64,000 nt of DNA from Clostridia bacterium (GCA_017398485.1 JAFQFY010000033.1:54838-118837), one strand, 5' to 3'. Positions 51,300 through 60,563 are shown, counted from the first letter of the stretch. The notes: generated from the letters alone by a model not told the origin. Numbers and translations: made by a program.

Positions 51300-53354
51300 A
51301 TGTATAACAAAGCCTTATATGATCATTATATCGCGCGCGGTCATCACGTGCATCGTCAGCCGTTTCCCGCGGCATTGATCGCATCTGTGCGCGACGAAAA
51401 GCTCTCTCCCACCGAGCGTATGATGACTCGTCTGCGTCTGGTGTTTGATAACGAAAAGCCGGTCATTTTGGACGGTCAGCGTATCGTATTTTTGCGCACC
51501 GTGACCGATGTGCCGGATATCTTCACCGAGGACGAGTGGGCGGCCATTCGCGACAAGCACTATATTCATGAGCTTGGCTACGTATCCAACATCTGCGCGA
51601 ACTACGGTCGCATTATCACCTCGGGTCTGGAAGCCGAGCGCGAGAAGCTGGCGGCGAAGCTTGGCGGCGATCTGACCGACAAGCAGCGTCAGTTCGTCAC
51701 GGCGGCGTTGTCGGGCATCGATGCGCTGTACGGTTTGGTCGATCGTTACCGCGCGGAGGCTCTGCGCATTGGTCGTGAGGACGTGGCGGCGGTGTTCGAT
51801 CGCATTCCGCGTCAGGGTGCGACCTCGTTCCGCGAGGCGTTGCAGTTCGTGCGCATCCTCAACTATACGCTGTGGGCGGAGGGGGAATACCATAATACCC
51901 TCGGTCGCTTCGACCAGTACATGATGCCGTTCCTGAAGGCGGATCTCGACGCCGGCAAGCTCACCGCGGAAGAGGCACAATCGCTTCTGGAAGAGTTCTT
52001 CCTCAGCGTCAACTGGGACAGCGACATGTACCCGGGCGTGCAGCTTGGCGACAACGGTCAGAGCATGATGCTCGGCGGCGTTACCCCGAGTGGCGAGGAC
52101 GCATATAACGAGTTAACTCGTATGTGCTTGCAGGCGAGTTGCAGCTTGTTGCTCATCGACCCGAAGATCAACCTGCGCGTGGGCAAGGATACACCCATGG
52201 AACGCTATATTGAAGGCACCCATCTGACCAAGGCCGGTCTCGGCTTCCCGCAGTATTCTAACGACGATGTGGTCATTCCGAACCTTATCAGACTCGGCTA
52301 CGCGCCGGAAGATGCGCGCAATTATTCGGTTGCTGCGTGCTGGGAGTTCATTGTTGCCGGTTGCGCGATGGACGTTAACAACATCGGCGCGCTTTCCTTC
52401 CCGATGGTGGTGGAAAAGGCGGTGGAGGCGGTTCTGCCGACTGCGCCCGATTTCGATACCCTGATGGCTGAGATCAAGAAGAATATCGAGGAGGGCGTGG
52501 AGAAGATCTGTGCCGATTTCCACGATCTGTATTTCATCCCGGCGCCGTTCTATTCGGTGCTGATGGATGATTGCGTCGAGCAGGCGAAGGATATTTCCGA
52601 GGGTGCGCGCTATAACAATTTCGGCATCCACGGCACGGGTGTGGCGACCGCGGCGGACTCGCTCGCGGCCATCAAGATGCACGTCTTTGACGAAAAGACC
52701 GTCACCGGTGCCGATCTGCTTAAAGCGTTGCACAACAACTTCGACGGTAACGAGGCGCTGCTGTATAAACTGCGCAACGAGACGCCCAAGATGGGCAACA
52801 ATGACGATCGCGCCGACAGCATGGCGGTGACGCTGCTCAACTGGTTCGCAGACTCGGTGGAGGGACGCCGCAACGAGCGTGGCGGCATTTACCGCGTCGG
52901 CCCCGGATCGGCGATGTTCTATCTGCAACACGCCGATGAGCTGACCGCATCTGCAGACGGACGCCGTAAAAAAGAGGCGTTCGGCACCAACTTCTCACCC
53001 AGTCTGTACGTGCGCAACAACGGCCCGTTCTCGGTCATTCAGTCCTTCACCAAGTGTCCCGTCGGCCGCACGATCAACGGCGGCCCGTTGACGATGGAGT
53101 TCCACTCGACCGTGTTTGACACCGAGGAGGGCATCGAGGGCGTCGCTGCGCTGGTCAAGGCGTATATTGATAAGGGCGGTCATCAGTTGCAGCTCAACTC
53201 CATCAATCGCGAGCGCTTGCTTGACGCGCAGGCTCATCCCGAAAACTACGGCAGTCTGATTGTGCGTATTTGGGGTTGGAGCGCCTATTTCGTGGAGCTG
53301 GAGAAAAAATACCAGGATCACCTGATCGCGCGTCAGGAGTTCACGAACTACTGA
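51300..53354 (+). CDS. Glycyl radical enzyme of unassigned substrate (PFL-like)
   Basis: The 684-residue protein has the pyruvate formate-lyase/glycerol dehydratase fold. The likely radical site is Gly659 in VRIWGWSAYF near the C-terminus, where most family members read RV-x-G-Y. The thiyl cysteine is most likely Cys347 in NYSVAACWEF, with Glu349 as the base; dehydratase-type enzymes have GCVEP here. A second cysteine (355) follows in IVAGCAMD. It is shorter than PFL (about 760) and dehydratases (about 790-850). These motif changes fit none of the well-known classes I can name, so the reaction is open. The dedicated activase gene starts two bases after its stop. The ATG follows AGGAGG. Confidence 0.88.
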   Translation: MYNKALYDHYIARGHHVHRQPFPAALIASVRDEKLSPTERMMTRLRLVFDNEKPVILDGQRIVFLRTVTDVPDIFTEDEWAAIRDKHYIHELGYVSNICANYGRIITSGLEAEREKLAAKLGGDLTDKQRQFVTAALSGIDALYGLVDRYRAEALRIGREDVAAVFDRIPRQGATSFREALQFVRILNYTLWAEGEYHNTLGRFDQYMMPFLKADLDAGKLTAEEAQSLLEEFFLSVNWDSDMYPGVQLGDNGQSMMLGGVTPSGEDAYNELTRMCLQASCSLLLIDPKINLRVGKDTPMERYIEGTHLTKAGLGFPQYSNDDVVIPNLIRLGYAPEDARNYSVAACWEFIVAGCAMDVNNIGALSFPMVVEKAVEAVLPTAPDFDTLMAEIKKNIEEGVEKICADFHDLYFIPAPFYSVLMDDCVEQAKDISEGARYNNFGIHGTGVATAADSLAAIKMHVFDEKTVTGADLLKALHNNFDGNEALLYKLRNETPKMGNNDDRADSMAVTLLNWFADSVEGRRNERGGIYRVGPGSAMFYLQHADELTASADGRRKKEAFGTNFSPSLYVRNNGPFSVIQSFTKCPVGRTINGGPLTMEFHSTVFDTEEGIEGVAALVKAYIDKGGHQLQLNSINRERLLDAQAHPENYGSLIVRIWGWSAYFVELEKKYQDHLIARQEFTNY

Positions 53355-53355
53355 T

Positions 53356-54195
53356 ATGAACGGAATCGTATTTGATATTAAAGAATTTGGCCTGCATGAC
53401 GGACCGGGTTTGCGACTGACGGTGTTTCTCAAAGGCTGTCCGTTGCGTTGCGTGTGGTGTCACAATCCCGAGGGTTTGACTTTCGGCAAACAACTCGTGC
53501 GTAATGTCGACGCGTGCCGTCGGTGCGGTCTATGTCAGCGTCCGTGTGACCATGCGGAGTGTGCCGCGCTCGGTGCGTGTGTGCATATTTGCCCCGATCG
53601 GCTGGTGCGCGTGGTGGGGGAGGAATACACTCCCGAACGGCTCGCCGAGCGCGCTCTGTCCTATCGTGAGTTCTTCGGCGATCGTGGTGGTGTGACTTTC
53701 TCGGGCGGTGAACCGCTTATGCAGGCTGACTTTATCGACAGTGTGATACCGCTGCTCGGGGATGTTCGTTTGGGCGTTGAGACCTGTGCGTTCGTGCCGG
53801 CTGAGGTGTTTGATCGCATGATACCGAAGTTCCACGATCGCTTTGTGGATATGAAGGTCATGGACGCGAACGAACATCGCCGCCTGACAGGGCAGGATAA
53901 CGCTCTGATCCTTCGCAATATTGCATCACTCAAAGCAATGCGCCTGCCGTTCACCGTGCGTGTTCCGCTGATTCCGGGTTGCACCGATACCCCCGATAAC
54001 TTCGAGCGTATCGCCGCATTCCTTGCGGATGCCGCCGATCGCGTGACGGTCGAGCTGTTGCCGTATAATCGCATGACGGGCGCGAAGTATCGAGCGATTG
54101 GAAGCGCTTACAATCCGCCGTTTGACGAGAGTAAGCCGCTCAACAAGGACGCTTCGGCGTTTGAGAAACACGGCGTTCCCTGCCACGTTTATTAA
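53356..54195 (+). CDS. Glycyl radical enzyme activating protein (radical SAM)
   Basis: The 279-residue enzyme makes the glycyl radical on its partner. The radical SAM cysteines are in CPLRCVWC (CxxxCxxC, about 28-35). A cysteine-rich insert (CRRCGLCQRPC and CAALGACVHICP, about 54-80) can hold extra 4Fe-4S clusters, as in non-PFL activases. VTFSGGEPLMQ is the SAM-binding GGE motif. It begins one base after the stop of the glycyl radical enzyme, which confirms the pair. Confidence 0.95.
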   Translation: MNGIVFDIKEFGLHDGPGLRLTVFLKGCPLRCVWCHNPEGLTFGKQLVRNVDACRRCGLCQRPCDHAECAALGACVHICPDRLVRVVGEEYTPERLAERALSYREFFGDRGGVTFSGGEPLMQADFIDSVIPLLGDVRLGVETCAFVPAEVFDRMIPKFHDRFVDMKVMDANEHRRLTGQDNALILRNIASLKAMRLPFTVRVPLIPGCTDTPDNFERIAAFLADAADRVTVELLPYNRMTGAKYRAIGSAYNPPFDESKPLNKDASAFEKHGVPCHVY

Positions 54196-54200
54196 TTAGC

Positions 54201-54240
54201 AAAAACTCCCCACGGCCGAACGGCTGTGGGGAGTTTTTTA
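54201..54240. terminator. Bidirectional terminator
   Basis: AAAACTCCCCAC / GTGGGGAGTTTT stem with T-runs on both strands. It serves the activase gene and the convergent FAD/Rieske gene, whose stop codon at 54238 lies in the T-run. Confidence 0.88.
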
Positions 54241-55539
54241 TTTGTGTGACAGCGGCTTTTTAGCAGGTCCGTCGAGTACGGTGCCGTCTTTGCCGAAGCG
54301 CGAGCCGTGGCAGGGACAGTCCCAGCTATGCTCACGGCGGTTATAGTGCAGTGCGCAACCGAGATGTGTACAGCGATGTAAGGTCGGGGTGAGCATGCCG
54401 ACGACGGAGGATGCCGCGTTGGCTGCTGTTTGCGGCAGGCAGATCGAACGGTGCGGCGAGAACACCTCGGCATACGGGTTGGGCTTGCCGAGGATGCGGT
54501 CTGTGAGAAGCTGCGCCGCCACCATGGCGGAGGTCATACCCCATTTATTAAAGCCGGTTGCTACGTAGATGTGCGGTGTGAAACGAGAATATTGACCGAT
54601 ATACGGTATGTCATCGGGTGACATACAGTCTTGCGCTGCCCACCGATGACTGATGGTGGCATCGGGGTACCAAGCGGCGACAGCGCGATCCAAGGGATCA
54701 AAGCCGCCGCACGGTTTGCCGGTGCGTTTGCCGCCGCCGCCGAGTAAGAGATAGTCGCCGTGGGAGTGTAAAGAAAAACCGCTTGCCTGTTCGTCCATAT
54801 ACATGCCGTCGAGCGACGGTGCATCTTTGAGCGCCAGCACGTAGGAACGGCTTTGATACAACCGAAGCCAGTACATGCCGTAGCGGTTGAGCAACGGAAA
54901 ATGGGTAGCGATGATGATCTCGTCGGCGTGCACACAGCCGTTCGGCGTATAGGCGGTCATATCCTCGACCGACAGTACGGGCGTATTCTCGCAAATGGAC
55001 AGTTTCGCCGCTAAACCGGCCATGAATTTCCTTGGGTGGAACATACCTTGCTCGCGGAATTTTACCGCGCCCTTGGTGGCAAAGGGAAGGGGCAGATCCT
55101 CTGCGAGATCCGCTGGTCGACCGATCTTGTCGAGTGCTTGCAATTCTCGGTCGATGATGCCGCCGCGCTTGGATGAATAGATATAGTTGTCGGTGGTAGT
55201 GTGATCGCATTCGATGCTCTGTGCCAAGCGCCGATATTCTTCCACGGCGGCGGTGTTGGCGTCGTAATAGCCGCGTGCGATCTCTTTGCCGTGCCGTGCG
55301 AGAAGCCTGTGGTAGATCAGCCCGTGTTGTGCGGTGATCTTAGCGGTGGTGTTGGCGGTCGTGCCGCCGCCGATGCGGTCGGCTTCGAGCACCAGACAGT
55401 CTTCGCCTTGCTGTTGCAGATAGTGAGCGCATAACAGGCCCGTGATACCGCCGCCGATGACAAGCGTGTCGACGAAAGTATCTCCTTCCAACGGTGGAAA
55501 GGCAGAGAGCTTTACAGAGTCTTGCCAGATGGATTTCAT
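54238..55539 (-). CDS. FAD-dependent oxidoreductase with C-terminal Rieske domain
   Basis: The 433-residue protein starts with a DAO-type FAD domain: [17 protein letters not shown] dinucleotide motif (about 25-41), E[15 protein letters not shown], and [13 protein letters not shown] late in the domain. The last ~75 residues form a Rieske 2Fe-2S domain with CTHLGC and CPCHGS ligands (Cys/His, Cys/His). It resembles the B. subtilis YhfW group; substrate unknown. The first residues are soluble, with no signal. It starts 21 bases after the sigF stop on the same strand with AAGGAG, so it is probably cotranscribed with the spoIIA operon. That is unusual for this operon. Confidence 0.88.
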   Translation of the reverse strand: MKSIWQDSVKLSAFPPLEGDTFVDTLVIGGGITGLLCAHYLQQQGEDCLVLEADRIGGGTTANTTAKITAQHGLIYHRLLARHGKEIARGYYDANTAAVEEYRRLAQSIECDHTTTDNYIYSSKRGGIIDRELQALDKIGRPADLAEDLPLPFATKGAVKFREQGMFHPRKFMAGLAAKLSICENTPVLSVEDMTAYTPNGCVHADEIIIATHFPLLNRYGMYWLRLYQSRSYVLALKDAPSLDGMYMDEQASGFSLHSHGDYLLLGGGGKRTGKPCGGFDPLDRAVAAWYPDATISHRWAAQDCMSPDDIPYIGQYSRFTPHIYVATGFNKWGMTSAMVAAQLLTDRILGKPNPYAEVFSPHRSICLPQTAANAASSVVGMLTPTLHRCTHLGCALHYNRREHSWDCPCHGSRFGKDGTVLDGPAKKPLSHK

Positions 55540-55560
55540 ACGAATCTCCTTGTAAAATCG

Positions 55561-56229
55561 TTATCCGATGAGTTTTTCGCGCAAAGAGAGCAGAATGGCT
55601 CGCTCGCGACGGGATACCTGCACCTGCGTCATGCCGAGTTGCGCGGCGGTGGCCTGCTGTGTTCGGCGTGCGCCGTAGCGCAGTTCGATGAGCCGTCGGT
55701 CGCGCTCCTCCAATTCGTCGAGCAACTGCCTGAGCGCGAGGCGGTCGGTGATGGCTGCTTCCGGCGAATCGATCGGCAGGTCGATCTGCTCGGTATCCTC
55801 TTCTTCACCGCGCCTTGTGAGCGACAAGGGCGGCAGGGACGCCGTGACCGCCTGCGCGGCGAGCGCCGCGTCGACCTGTAAGGCTTCAGCGAGTTCCTCG
55901 ATGCTTGGCTCGCGCCCGAGCGCTTTTGCCAGACGTTCGCGCTCGCGCGTGGCGCGCAGGGACAGCTCTTTGAGCGAGCGGCTGATCTTGACCGTGCCGC
56001 CTTCGCGGAACAGCCGCTTGATCTCGCCGAGGATGACGGGCACCGCGTAGGTGGAGAATTTCAGTCCTCTTTGAGCCTCAAAGCCGTCGACCGCCTTGAT
56101 GAGCCCGACGCACCCTGCCTGGTACAGATCGTCGTATTCGATGCCGCGCCCGTGGAATCGCTTGGCGCAGGCGTGCACAAGCCCTATGTTCTCGCAGACG
56201 ACTATGTTGCGCTGCTCACAGGCGATCAT
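55561..56229 (-). CDS. sigF: RNA polymerase sigma factor SigF (SpoIIAC)
   Basis: The 222-residue sigma-70-family factor for forespore-specific transcription has region 2 (IEYDDLYQAGCVGLIKAVDGFEAQ split, FSTYAVPVILGEIKRLFRE), region 3 with SRSLKEL, and region 4 (RLIELRYGARRTQQATAAQLGMTQVQVSRRE). The YDDLYQAGCVGL and VSRREK-like ends are typical of sigma-F/G. Position directly after spoIIAB, overlapping its stop by four bases, identifies it as sigma-F and not sigma-G. It is some 30 residues shorter than the Bacillus protein at the N-terminus. Confidence 0.94.
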   Translation of the reverse strand: MIACEQRNIVVCENIGLVHACAKRFHGRGIEYDDLYQAGCVGLIKAVDGFEAQRGLKFSTYAVPVILGEIKRLFREGGTVKISRSLKELSLRATRERERLAKALGREPSIEELAEALQVDAALAAQAVTASLPPLSLTRRGEEEDTEQIDLPIDSPEAAITDRLALRQLLDELEERDRRLIELRYGARRTQQATAAQLGMTQVQVSRRERAILLSLREKLIG

Positions 56230-56669
56230 GCGCGTGCGCGCACGCGCGGCGCGATGGTTTTTTCCATGGTGACGGTGGTGCCTTTTCCGATCTTCGAGCG
56301 CACGCGCAAGCGATCTGTGAAGCTTTCCATGACCGAAAAGCCGAGGCCCGAGCGATCCTCACCGCCGGTGGTGAACAGCGGTTCCATCGCCTTATCCACG
56401 TCGGGGATGCCGCAACCGCGGTCGCGCACCTGCACGCGGATACAGCCGTTTTCAAACAACTGTACGGTTAGGGTGATGACGCCGAGTTTATCGGGATAGG
56501 CGTGCACGATCGCGTTGGTGACCGCTTCGGACACGGCGGTACGCAGGTCGACCAGTTCATCGACCGCGGGATCGAGTTGAGCGGCAAACGCCGCGACGGC
56601 TGCACGGGCAAAGCCCTCGTTAGCCGATCGGCTGACGAACGAGATCTTGGTTTCATTGACAGGTTTCAT
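56226..56669 (-). CDS. spoIIAB: Anti-sigma F factor SpoIIAB
   Basis: The 147-residue GHKL-type kinase binds sigma-F and phosphorylates SpoIIAA. ATP-binding boxes are EAVTNAIVHAY (N box), DRGCGIPD (G1) and DRSGLGFSVME (G2). Its start overlaps the spoIIAA end by 17 bases, and its stop overlaps the sigF start, the standard translational coupling of the operon. Confidence 0.96.
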   Translation of the reverse strand: MKPVNETKISFVSRSANEGFARAAVAAFAAQLDPAVDELVDLRTAVSEAVTNAIVHAYPDKLGVITLTVQLFENGCIRVQVRDRGCGIPDVDKAMEPLFTTGGEDRSGLGFSVMESFTDRLRVRSKIGKGTTVTMEKTIAPRVRARA

Positions 56670-56994
56670 GGGTTTTCTTCCTTTCTGTTTCGTCCCAGAT
56701 GGGGAGTTTTTCGAGTCCTGCCAGACGGATGACGGTTTCTAACCGCTGGCTGGCGTTTTCGATCTGCAAGGTGCCGCCGCAGGAGTGCATCAGCCGATAC
56801 CTTCCCATGATCAGTCCGATGCCGGAGCTGTCCATAAAGGTCAGCCCCGAAAAATCCAGTGTCAGCCGCCGACAGCGTTGTTGAAGCACGGCGTTGTCGA
56901 TGCGCTCGCGCACTTCGGCGGCGGCGTGGTGGTCCAGTTCGCCGATGAGCCGTGCGACCAGACGGTCGTCGTGCTTTGTCAGTTCCAATTGCAT
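56653..56994 (-). CDS. spoIIAA: Anti-anti-sigma factor SpoIIAA
   Basis: The 113-residue STAS protein frees sigma-F when dephosphorylated. TFMDSSGIGLIMGRY carries the serine phosphorylated by SpoIIAB. GELDHHAAAEVRERID and QIENASQRLETVIRLAGLEK complete the fold. First gene of the spoIIA operon. No clear sigma-H promoter could be picked in the 23 bases between its start and the ispDF terminator or in the region above. Confidence 0.95.
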   Translation of the reverse strand: MQLELTKHDDRLVARLIGELDHHAAAEVRERIDNAVLQQRCRRLTLDFSGLTFMDSSGIGLIMGRYRLMHSCGGTLQIENASQRLETVIRLAGLEKLPIWDETERKKTHETCQ

Positions 56995-57015
56995 AGATTC
57001 ATATCCTTTCCGGGC

Positions 57016-57051
57016 ATAAGAAAAAGCCTCTACCCATAAGGATAGAGGCTT
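57016..57051 (-). terminator. Terminator of ispDF, directly before spoIIAA
   Basis: On the minus strand AAGCCTCTA / TAGAGGCTT stem followed by TTTCTT. It leaves only about 22 bases before the spoIIAA start, so the spoIIA promoter probably lies upstream of the hairpin or overlaps it. Confidence 0.75.
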
Positions 57052-57154
57052 GTCTGTTATTTTTATCGGGAAAGGCGGTGTCGAAATCCCACCACTTTTT
57101 ACCGATTTTGCAGAAAGAACGCGAAAAGAGGAGAAACGCGAGGAAAAAGGCGAC

Positions 57155-58324
57155 TTACGCCTTTTCCAACAGGCACACCGCGTGGGCGGCGATGCCCTCC
57201 AACGCGCCGGTGAAGCCGAGACCTTCCTCGGTGGTGGCTTTGAGATTTATCAGCTCGATTGCCGTGCCGCACGCCGCCGCGATATGCTCGCGCATCGCCG
57301 GGATATGCGGTTTTAACTTCGGCTTTTGCGCGAGAACGGTAGCGTCGATGTTGGCGATGCGATAGCCGCAGGCGCACACGCGTGCGACGACCTCTTTGAG
57401 CAGGCACAGGCTGTCCGCGCCGGCGTAGGCAGGGTCGGTGTCGGGGAACAGACCGCCGATATCGCCGAGTGCCGCCGCGCCGAGCAGGGCATCCATGATC
57501 GCGTGGGTGAGCACGTCGGCGTCCGAGTGACCGAGCAGGCCGCGCTCGAACGGAATGTTCACGCCGCCGAGGATGAGTTCCCGTCCCTCGACGAGTCGAT
57601 GCACGTCGTAGCCGTGACCGATGCGCATGGTGTACCCCTCCTTTTGATCGTTGTGCAGGATCGCGTTTGCCAGTTGGACGTCTTCGGGTGTGGTGAGTTT
57701 CAGGTTGGTGTCCAGACCGCTGACCAGCCGCACGGGATGTCCCGCTTTTTCCATGAGCTGACAATCGTCGGTAAAATCCCATCCTTGCGCGAGTGCTGTT
57801 GCCATTGCGTTACAGTAGGGTGCGCGCGCAAACACCTGCGGGGTTTGTACGCGCCACAGACGGCTTCGGTCGGGCGTGTCGGTGACGTAGCCGTCGGTGT
57901 CGGTCTGTTTTAAGGTGTCCTTGATGGGCACGGCGAGCGCCGCACCTCCGGATTTCTCCGCTTCGGCGATGACCGCTTTGACCGCGTCGACGGTAATCAG
58001 CGGTCGCGCGCCGTCGTGTATGCCCACGAGGGTCGTTTCGGCAGGGAGCACCGCCAATCCGTTGGCGACCGACCGCTGACGCGTGTCGCCGCCGACCACG
58101 ACGCGGTGAAGCTTGGTCACGCCGTGCTGTGCGGCGAGTGCAGTGAAGTACTCGGCATCCTCCTGACGCGTGATGAGCAGGATCTCGTCGATGGTATCGA
58201 CCTGCTGCAACGTGCTCAGTGTGCGCAGCAGTACCGGCTGCCCGTCGAGCAGGATGTGTTGCTTGGCGCAGCCCATACGGGTGGAACTGCCCGCGGCGGC
58301 GACCATCATTACGGTATACGCCAT
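57155..58324 (-). CDS. ispDF: Bifunctional IspD-IspF isoprenoid enzyme
   Basis: The 389-residue fusion covers two steps of the methylerythritol phosphate pathway. The IspD part (about 1-230) has [21 protein letters not shown] and VPIKDTLK, which form the cytidylyltransferase site. The IspF part (about 232-389) begins [12 protein letters not shown] and has [20 protein letters not shown], the metal ligands Asp/His, and [12 protein letters not shown]. IspD and IspF catalyse non-consecutive steps, so the fusion may reflect complex formation with IspE. ATG 58324 follows AAAGGAGGG; 50 more in-frame residues upstream are untranslated, since the promoter lies there. Confidence 0.96.
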   Translation of the reverse strand: MAYTVMMVAAAGSSTRMGCAKQHILLDGQPVLLRTLSTLQQVDTIDEILLITRQEDAEYFTALAAQHGVTKLHRVVVGGDTRQRSVANGLAVLPAETTLVGIHDGARPLITVDAVKAVIAEAEKSGGAALAVPIKDTLKQTDTDGYVTDTPDRSRLWRVQTPQVFARAPYCNAMATALAQGWDFTDDCQLMEKAGHPVRLVSGLDTNLKLTTPEDVQLANAILHNDQKEGYTMRIGHGYDVHRLVEGRELILGGVNIPFERGLLGHSDADVLTHAIMDALLGAAALGDIGGLFPDTDPAYAGADSLCLLKEVVARVCACGYRIANIDATVLAQKPKLKPHIPAMREHIAAACGTAIELINLKATTEEGLGFTGALEGIAAHAVCLLEKA

Positions 58325-58357
58325 GCCGATCCCTCCTTTTCGTTTCATACTGACCCT

Positions 58358-58386
58358 ATTATATACAAATATCCGCCGCTCGTCAA
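58358..58386 (-). promoter_or_regulatory. Promoter of ispDF
   Basis: Minus strand TTGACG (58381-58386), 17-base spacer, TATAAT (58358-58363), about 30 bases before the start codon. Confidence 0.75.
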
Positions 58387-58467
58387 TTTCAAACTTGCTT
58401 TTTTCATGCACCTCTTGTATAGTAATACTATTAATGTAAAAAACCGCCGAAAAACGCGAAATAAGGC

Positions 58468-58496
58468 TTGACATTCCTTATGCAGGGTAGTATAAT
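58468..58496 (+). promoter_or_regulatory. Consensus promoter of the histidine operon
   Basis: TTGACA (58468-58473), 17-base spacer, TATAAT (58491-58496): full match in both boxes. No T-box or other leader motif follows. Confidence 0.9.
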
Positions 58497-58513
58497 TTCT
58501 CGTGTTAGCACTC

Positions 58514-58523
58514 TACTGCAGTA
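58514..58523. promoter_or_regulatory. Palindrome TACTGCAGTA, possible operator of the his operon
   Basis: A perfect 10-base inverted repeat begins about 17 bases downstream of the -10 box, close after the expected transcript start. This is a place where a repressor such as the TrpR-like first gene product could block initiation. Role inferred from position only. Confidence 0.4.
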
Positions 58524-58539
58524 AAGCGGAGGGAATTTT

Positions 58540-58839
58540 ATGAGTAATTGGCATACGAAACAGACCGACGAATTATTTGAGGCGATTCTGACACTGAACA
58601 CGGTGGAGGAGTGTTACGCCTTTTTCGAGGACGCTTGCACCATCAAGGAGATCATCGAGATCGCCCAACGTTTGAAGGTCGCAAAGATGCTGTCTGCCGG
58701 CACGAGCTACATGACTGTCAGCAAGGAGGTTGGCGTGAGCACCGCCACCATCAGCCGCGTCAACAAGTGTCTGGAATACGGTAACGGCGGCTATCAGATG
58801 GTGATGGATCGCGTGAGAGAGGAGAAAAACCGTGATTGA
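58540..58839 (+). CDS. yerC: YerC/YecD TrpR-related regulator
   Basis: The 99-residue protein is all-helical and belongs to the YerC/YecD branch of the TrpR superfamily. The helix-turn-helix is SYMTVSKEVGVSTATISRVNKCL (residues 55-78, written with its flanks). It is the first gene of the histidine operon and overlaps hisZ by eight bases. This placement recurs in Firmicutes and suggests a histidine-responsive repressor of the operon, but ligand and operator are inference. The ATG follows GGAGGGA. Confidence 0.9.
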   Translation: MSNWHTKQTDELFEAILTLNTVEECYAFFEDACTIKEIIEIAQRLKVAKMLSAGTSYMTVSKEVGVSTATISRVNKCLEYGNGGYQMVMDRVREEKNRD

Positions 58840-59932
58840 CGAAACACTGCTGAAAAACGATGAGCGTGCGATCTATGCGTTGCGCACGCTGTATAAGCAA
58901 TACGGCTATATGCCGTTTAAGATGAGCAAGTTCGAGGAATACGATCTGTACGTGCGCAACAAGGACTTTCTTATCAGCGACCGCATCATCACCTTTAACG
59001 ATACCAACGGCAAGCTCATGGCACTCAAGCCCGACGTGACGCTGTCCATCATCAAAAACGGTGAGGATACCCCCGGGTATAAGCAAAAGGTGTATTATAA
59101 CGAGAACGTCTATCGTGTGTCGGGCAGTACTCACCAGTATAAAGAGATCATGCAGACGGGTCTGGAATGCATCGGTGCAATCGACCTGTACGACATTTTC
59201 GAGGCGGTATCGCTCGCGGCGAGCAGTTTGGCGCTCATTTCCGACGAGTTTATCCTTGACGTGTCCCACCTCGGCGTTTTGTCTGCGTTGCTTACGGAGA
59301 GCTGTGAGGACGAGGGCTTTTGTCGGGCGGCGGCGTCCTGTATCGCGGAGAAGAACGCGCACGACCTGGCGCGCATTTGCGCCGAATACGGCGTTGACGC
59401 GGATAAGACCGCCCGCCTGTGCGCGTTTATCGGCATCTACGGCGATATGACGACGGTTATCGCGCGCTTGGAGACGCTGTGCGTCAGCGCGGCGGCACGT
59501 GCGTCGCTCTACGAACTGCGCGGTTTGTGCGATCTGCTCGCTGCCACGCCGTACGCCGATCGCATCCACCTCGATTTTTCCATTGTCAACGATATGAACT
59601 ACTATAACGGCATCGTGTTCAAGGGCTTCCTCAGCGGCATCTGCGAGGGCGTGCTCGCCGGCGGTCAGTACGACAAACTCATGCGCAAGATGGGCCGCAC
59701 CTCCGGCGCGGTCGGTTTCGCACTGTATCTCGATCTGCTGGAAGATCTGCAAGGCACGCCGCGTGCCTACGACGTTGATACGCTGGTGCTGTACGACGGC
59801 GCGACGCCGCCGACGGCGCTTGCCGCGCACGTGCGCGAACTGACGGCCGCGGGCAAGAGCGTGTCGGCACAACGTGCCGTGCCGCAAAGTCTGCGTTATC
59901 GCGAGATACTCGATCTGCGGGAGGGGAAATAA
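58832..59932 (+). CDS. hisZ: ATP phosphoribosyltransferase regulatory subunit HisZ
   Basis: The 366 residues resemble the catalytic core of histidyl-tRNA synthetase (LMALKPDVTLSIIKN, NVYRVSG, ETLE-like MQTGLECIGA, GVLAGGQYDKLM). The C-terminal anticodon domain is reduced, as in HisZ. It forms a complex with the short HisG next to it and confers histidine feedback inhibition. The start is GTG 58832, inside the yerC end, after GAGAGGAG. It ends one base before hisG. Confidence 0.94.
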   Translation: MIDETLLKNDERAIYALRTLYKQYGYMPFKMSKFEEYDLYVRNKDFLISDRIITFNDTNGKLMALKPDVTLSIIKNGEDTPGYKQKVYYNENVYRVSGSTHQYKEIMQTGLECIGAIDLYDIFEAVSLAASSLALISDEFILDVSHLGVLSALLTESCEDEGFCRAAASCIAEKNAHDLARICAEYGVDADKTARLCAFIGIYGDMTTVIARLETLCVSAAARASLYELRGLCDLLAATPYADRIHLDFSIVNDMNYYNGIVFKGFLSGICEGVLAGGQYDKLMRKMGRTSGAVGFALYLDLLEDLQGTPRAYDVDTLVLYDGATPPTALAAHVRELTAAGKSVSAQRAVPQSLRYREILDLREGK

Positions 59933-59933
59933 C

Positions 59934-60563
59934 ATGATCAACATTGCACTTCCCAAAGGTCGTTTGGGTGAAAAGGTGTACGCGATGTTCGAGGCGGCCG
60001 GCTACGACTGCCCGTCGATCAAGGAGAATAACCGCAAGCTCATTTTCGAAAACGCCGAAAAGGGTCTGCGCTATTTCTGGGTCAAGCCCTCGGACGTGTC
60101 CATCTACGTTGAGCGCGGCGCGGCGGATATCGGCGTCGCCGGCAAGGACATCTTACTGGAATACGAGCCGGAGATCTACGAGTTGTTGGATCTCGGTATC
60201 GGTAAATGCCGTATGGCAGTGGCGGCGAAGAAGGACTTCCGCGACAACGGCGAGCGCACTTTGAAGGTGGCGACAAAATTCGCCAATATCGCGCGGCAAT
60301 ACTACGCGCGTCTCGGTCGGGACATGGATATCATCAAGCTCAACGGCTCGATCGAGCTTGCGCCGATCTTGGGATTGTCCGACGTGATCGTGGATATCGT
60401 GGAGACCGGTACGACGCTCAAAGAGAACGACTTGGAGGTCAAGGAGACGGTGGTACCCATCAGCGCGCGCCTGATCGTCAACAAGACCGCGTTTAAGTTC
60501 AAGACGGCGCAGATCGAGCGGATCGTGCGCGATATGAAAGAGCAGGTAAAGACCGATGATTAA
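59934..60563 (+). CDS. hisG: ATP phosphoribosyltransferase, short form HisG
   Basis: The 209-residue catalytic subunit performs the first step of histidine synthesis. INIALPKGRLGEKVY at the start, VERGAADIGVAGKDIL, and the phosphate loop DIVETGTTLKEN are hallmarks. It lacks the C-terminal regulatory domain of long HisG, consistent with HisZ upstream. ATG 59934 follows GGGAGGGG. It overlaps hisD by eight bases. Confidence 0.96.
   Translation: MINIALPKGRLGEKVYAMFEAAGYDCPSIKENNRKLIFENAEKGLRYFWVKPSDVSIYVERGAADIGVAGKDILLEYEPEIYELLDLGIGKCRMAVAAKKDFRDNGERTLKVATKFANIARQYYARLGRDMDIIKLNGSIELAPILGLSDVIVDIVETGTTLKENDLEVKETVVPISARLIVNKTAFKFKTAQIERIVRDMKEQVKTDD

Noticed and set aside
58505-58513. TTAGCACTC, the left half of the HrcA operator CIRCE, before the his operon
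   Set aside because: Nine bases further the expected GAGTGCTAA is missing (the sequence is AAAGCGGAG), and no heat-shock gene follows.
58497-58539. Search for a T-box or histidine leader peptide before yerC
   Set aside because: The leader is only about 35 bases and holds no specifier stem, no His-rich frame and no terminator.
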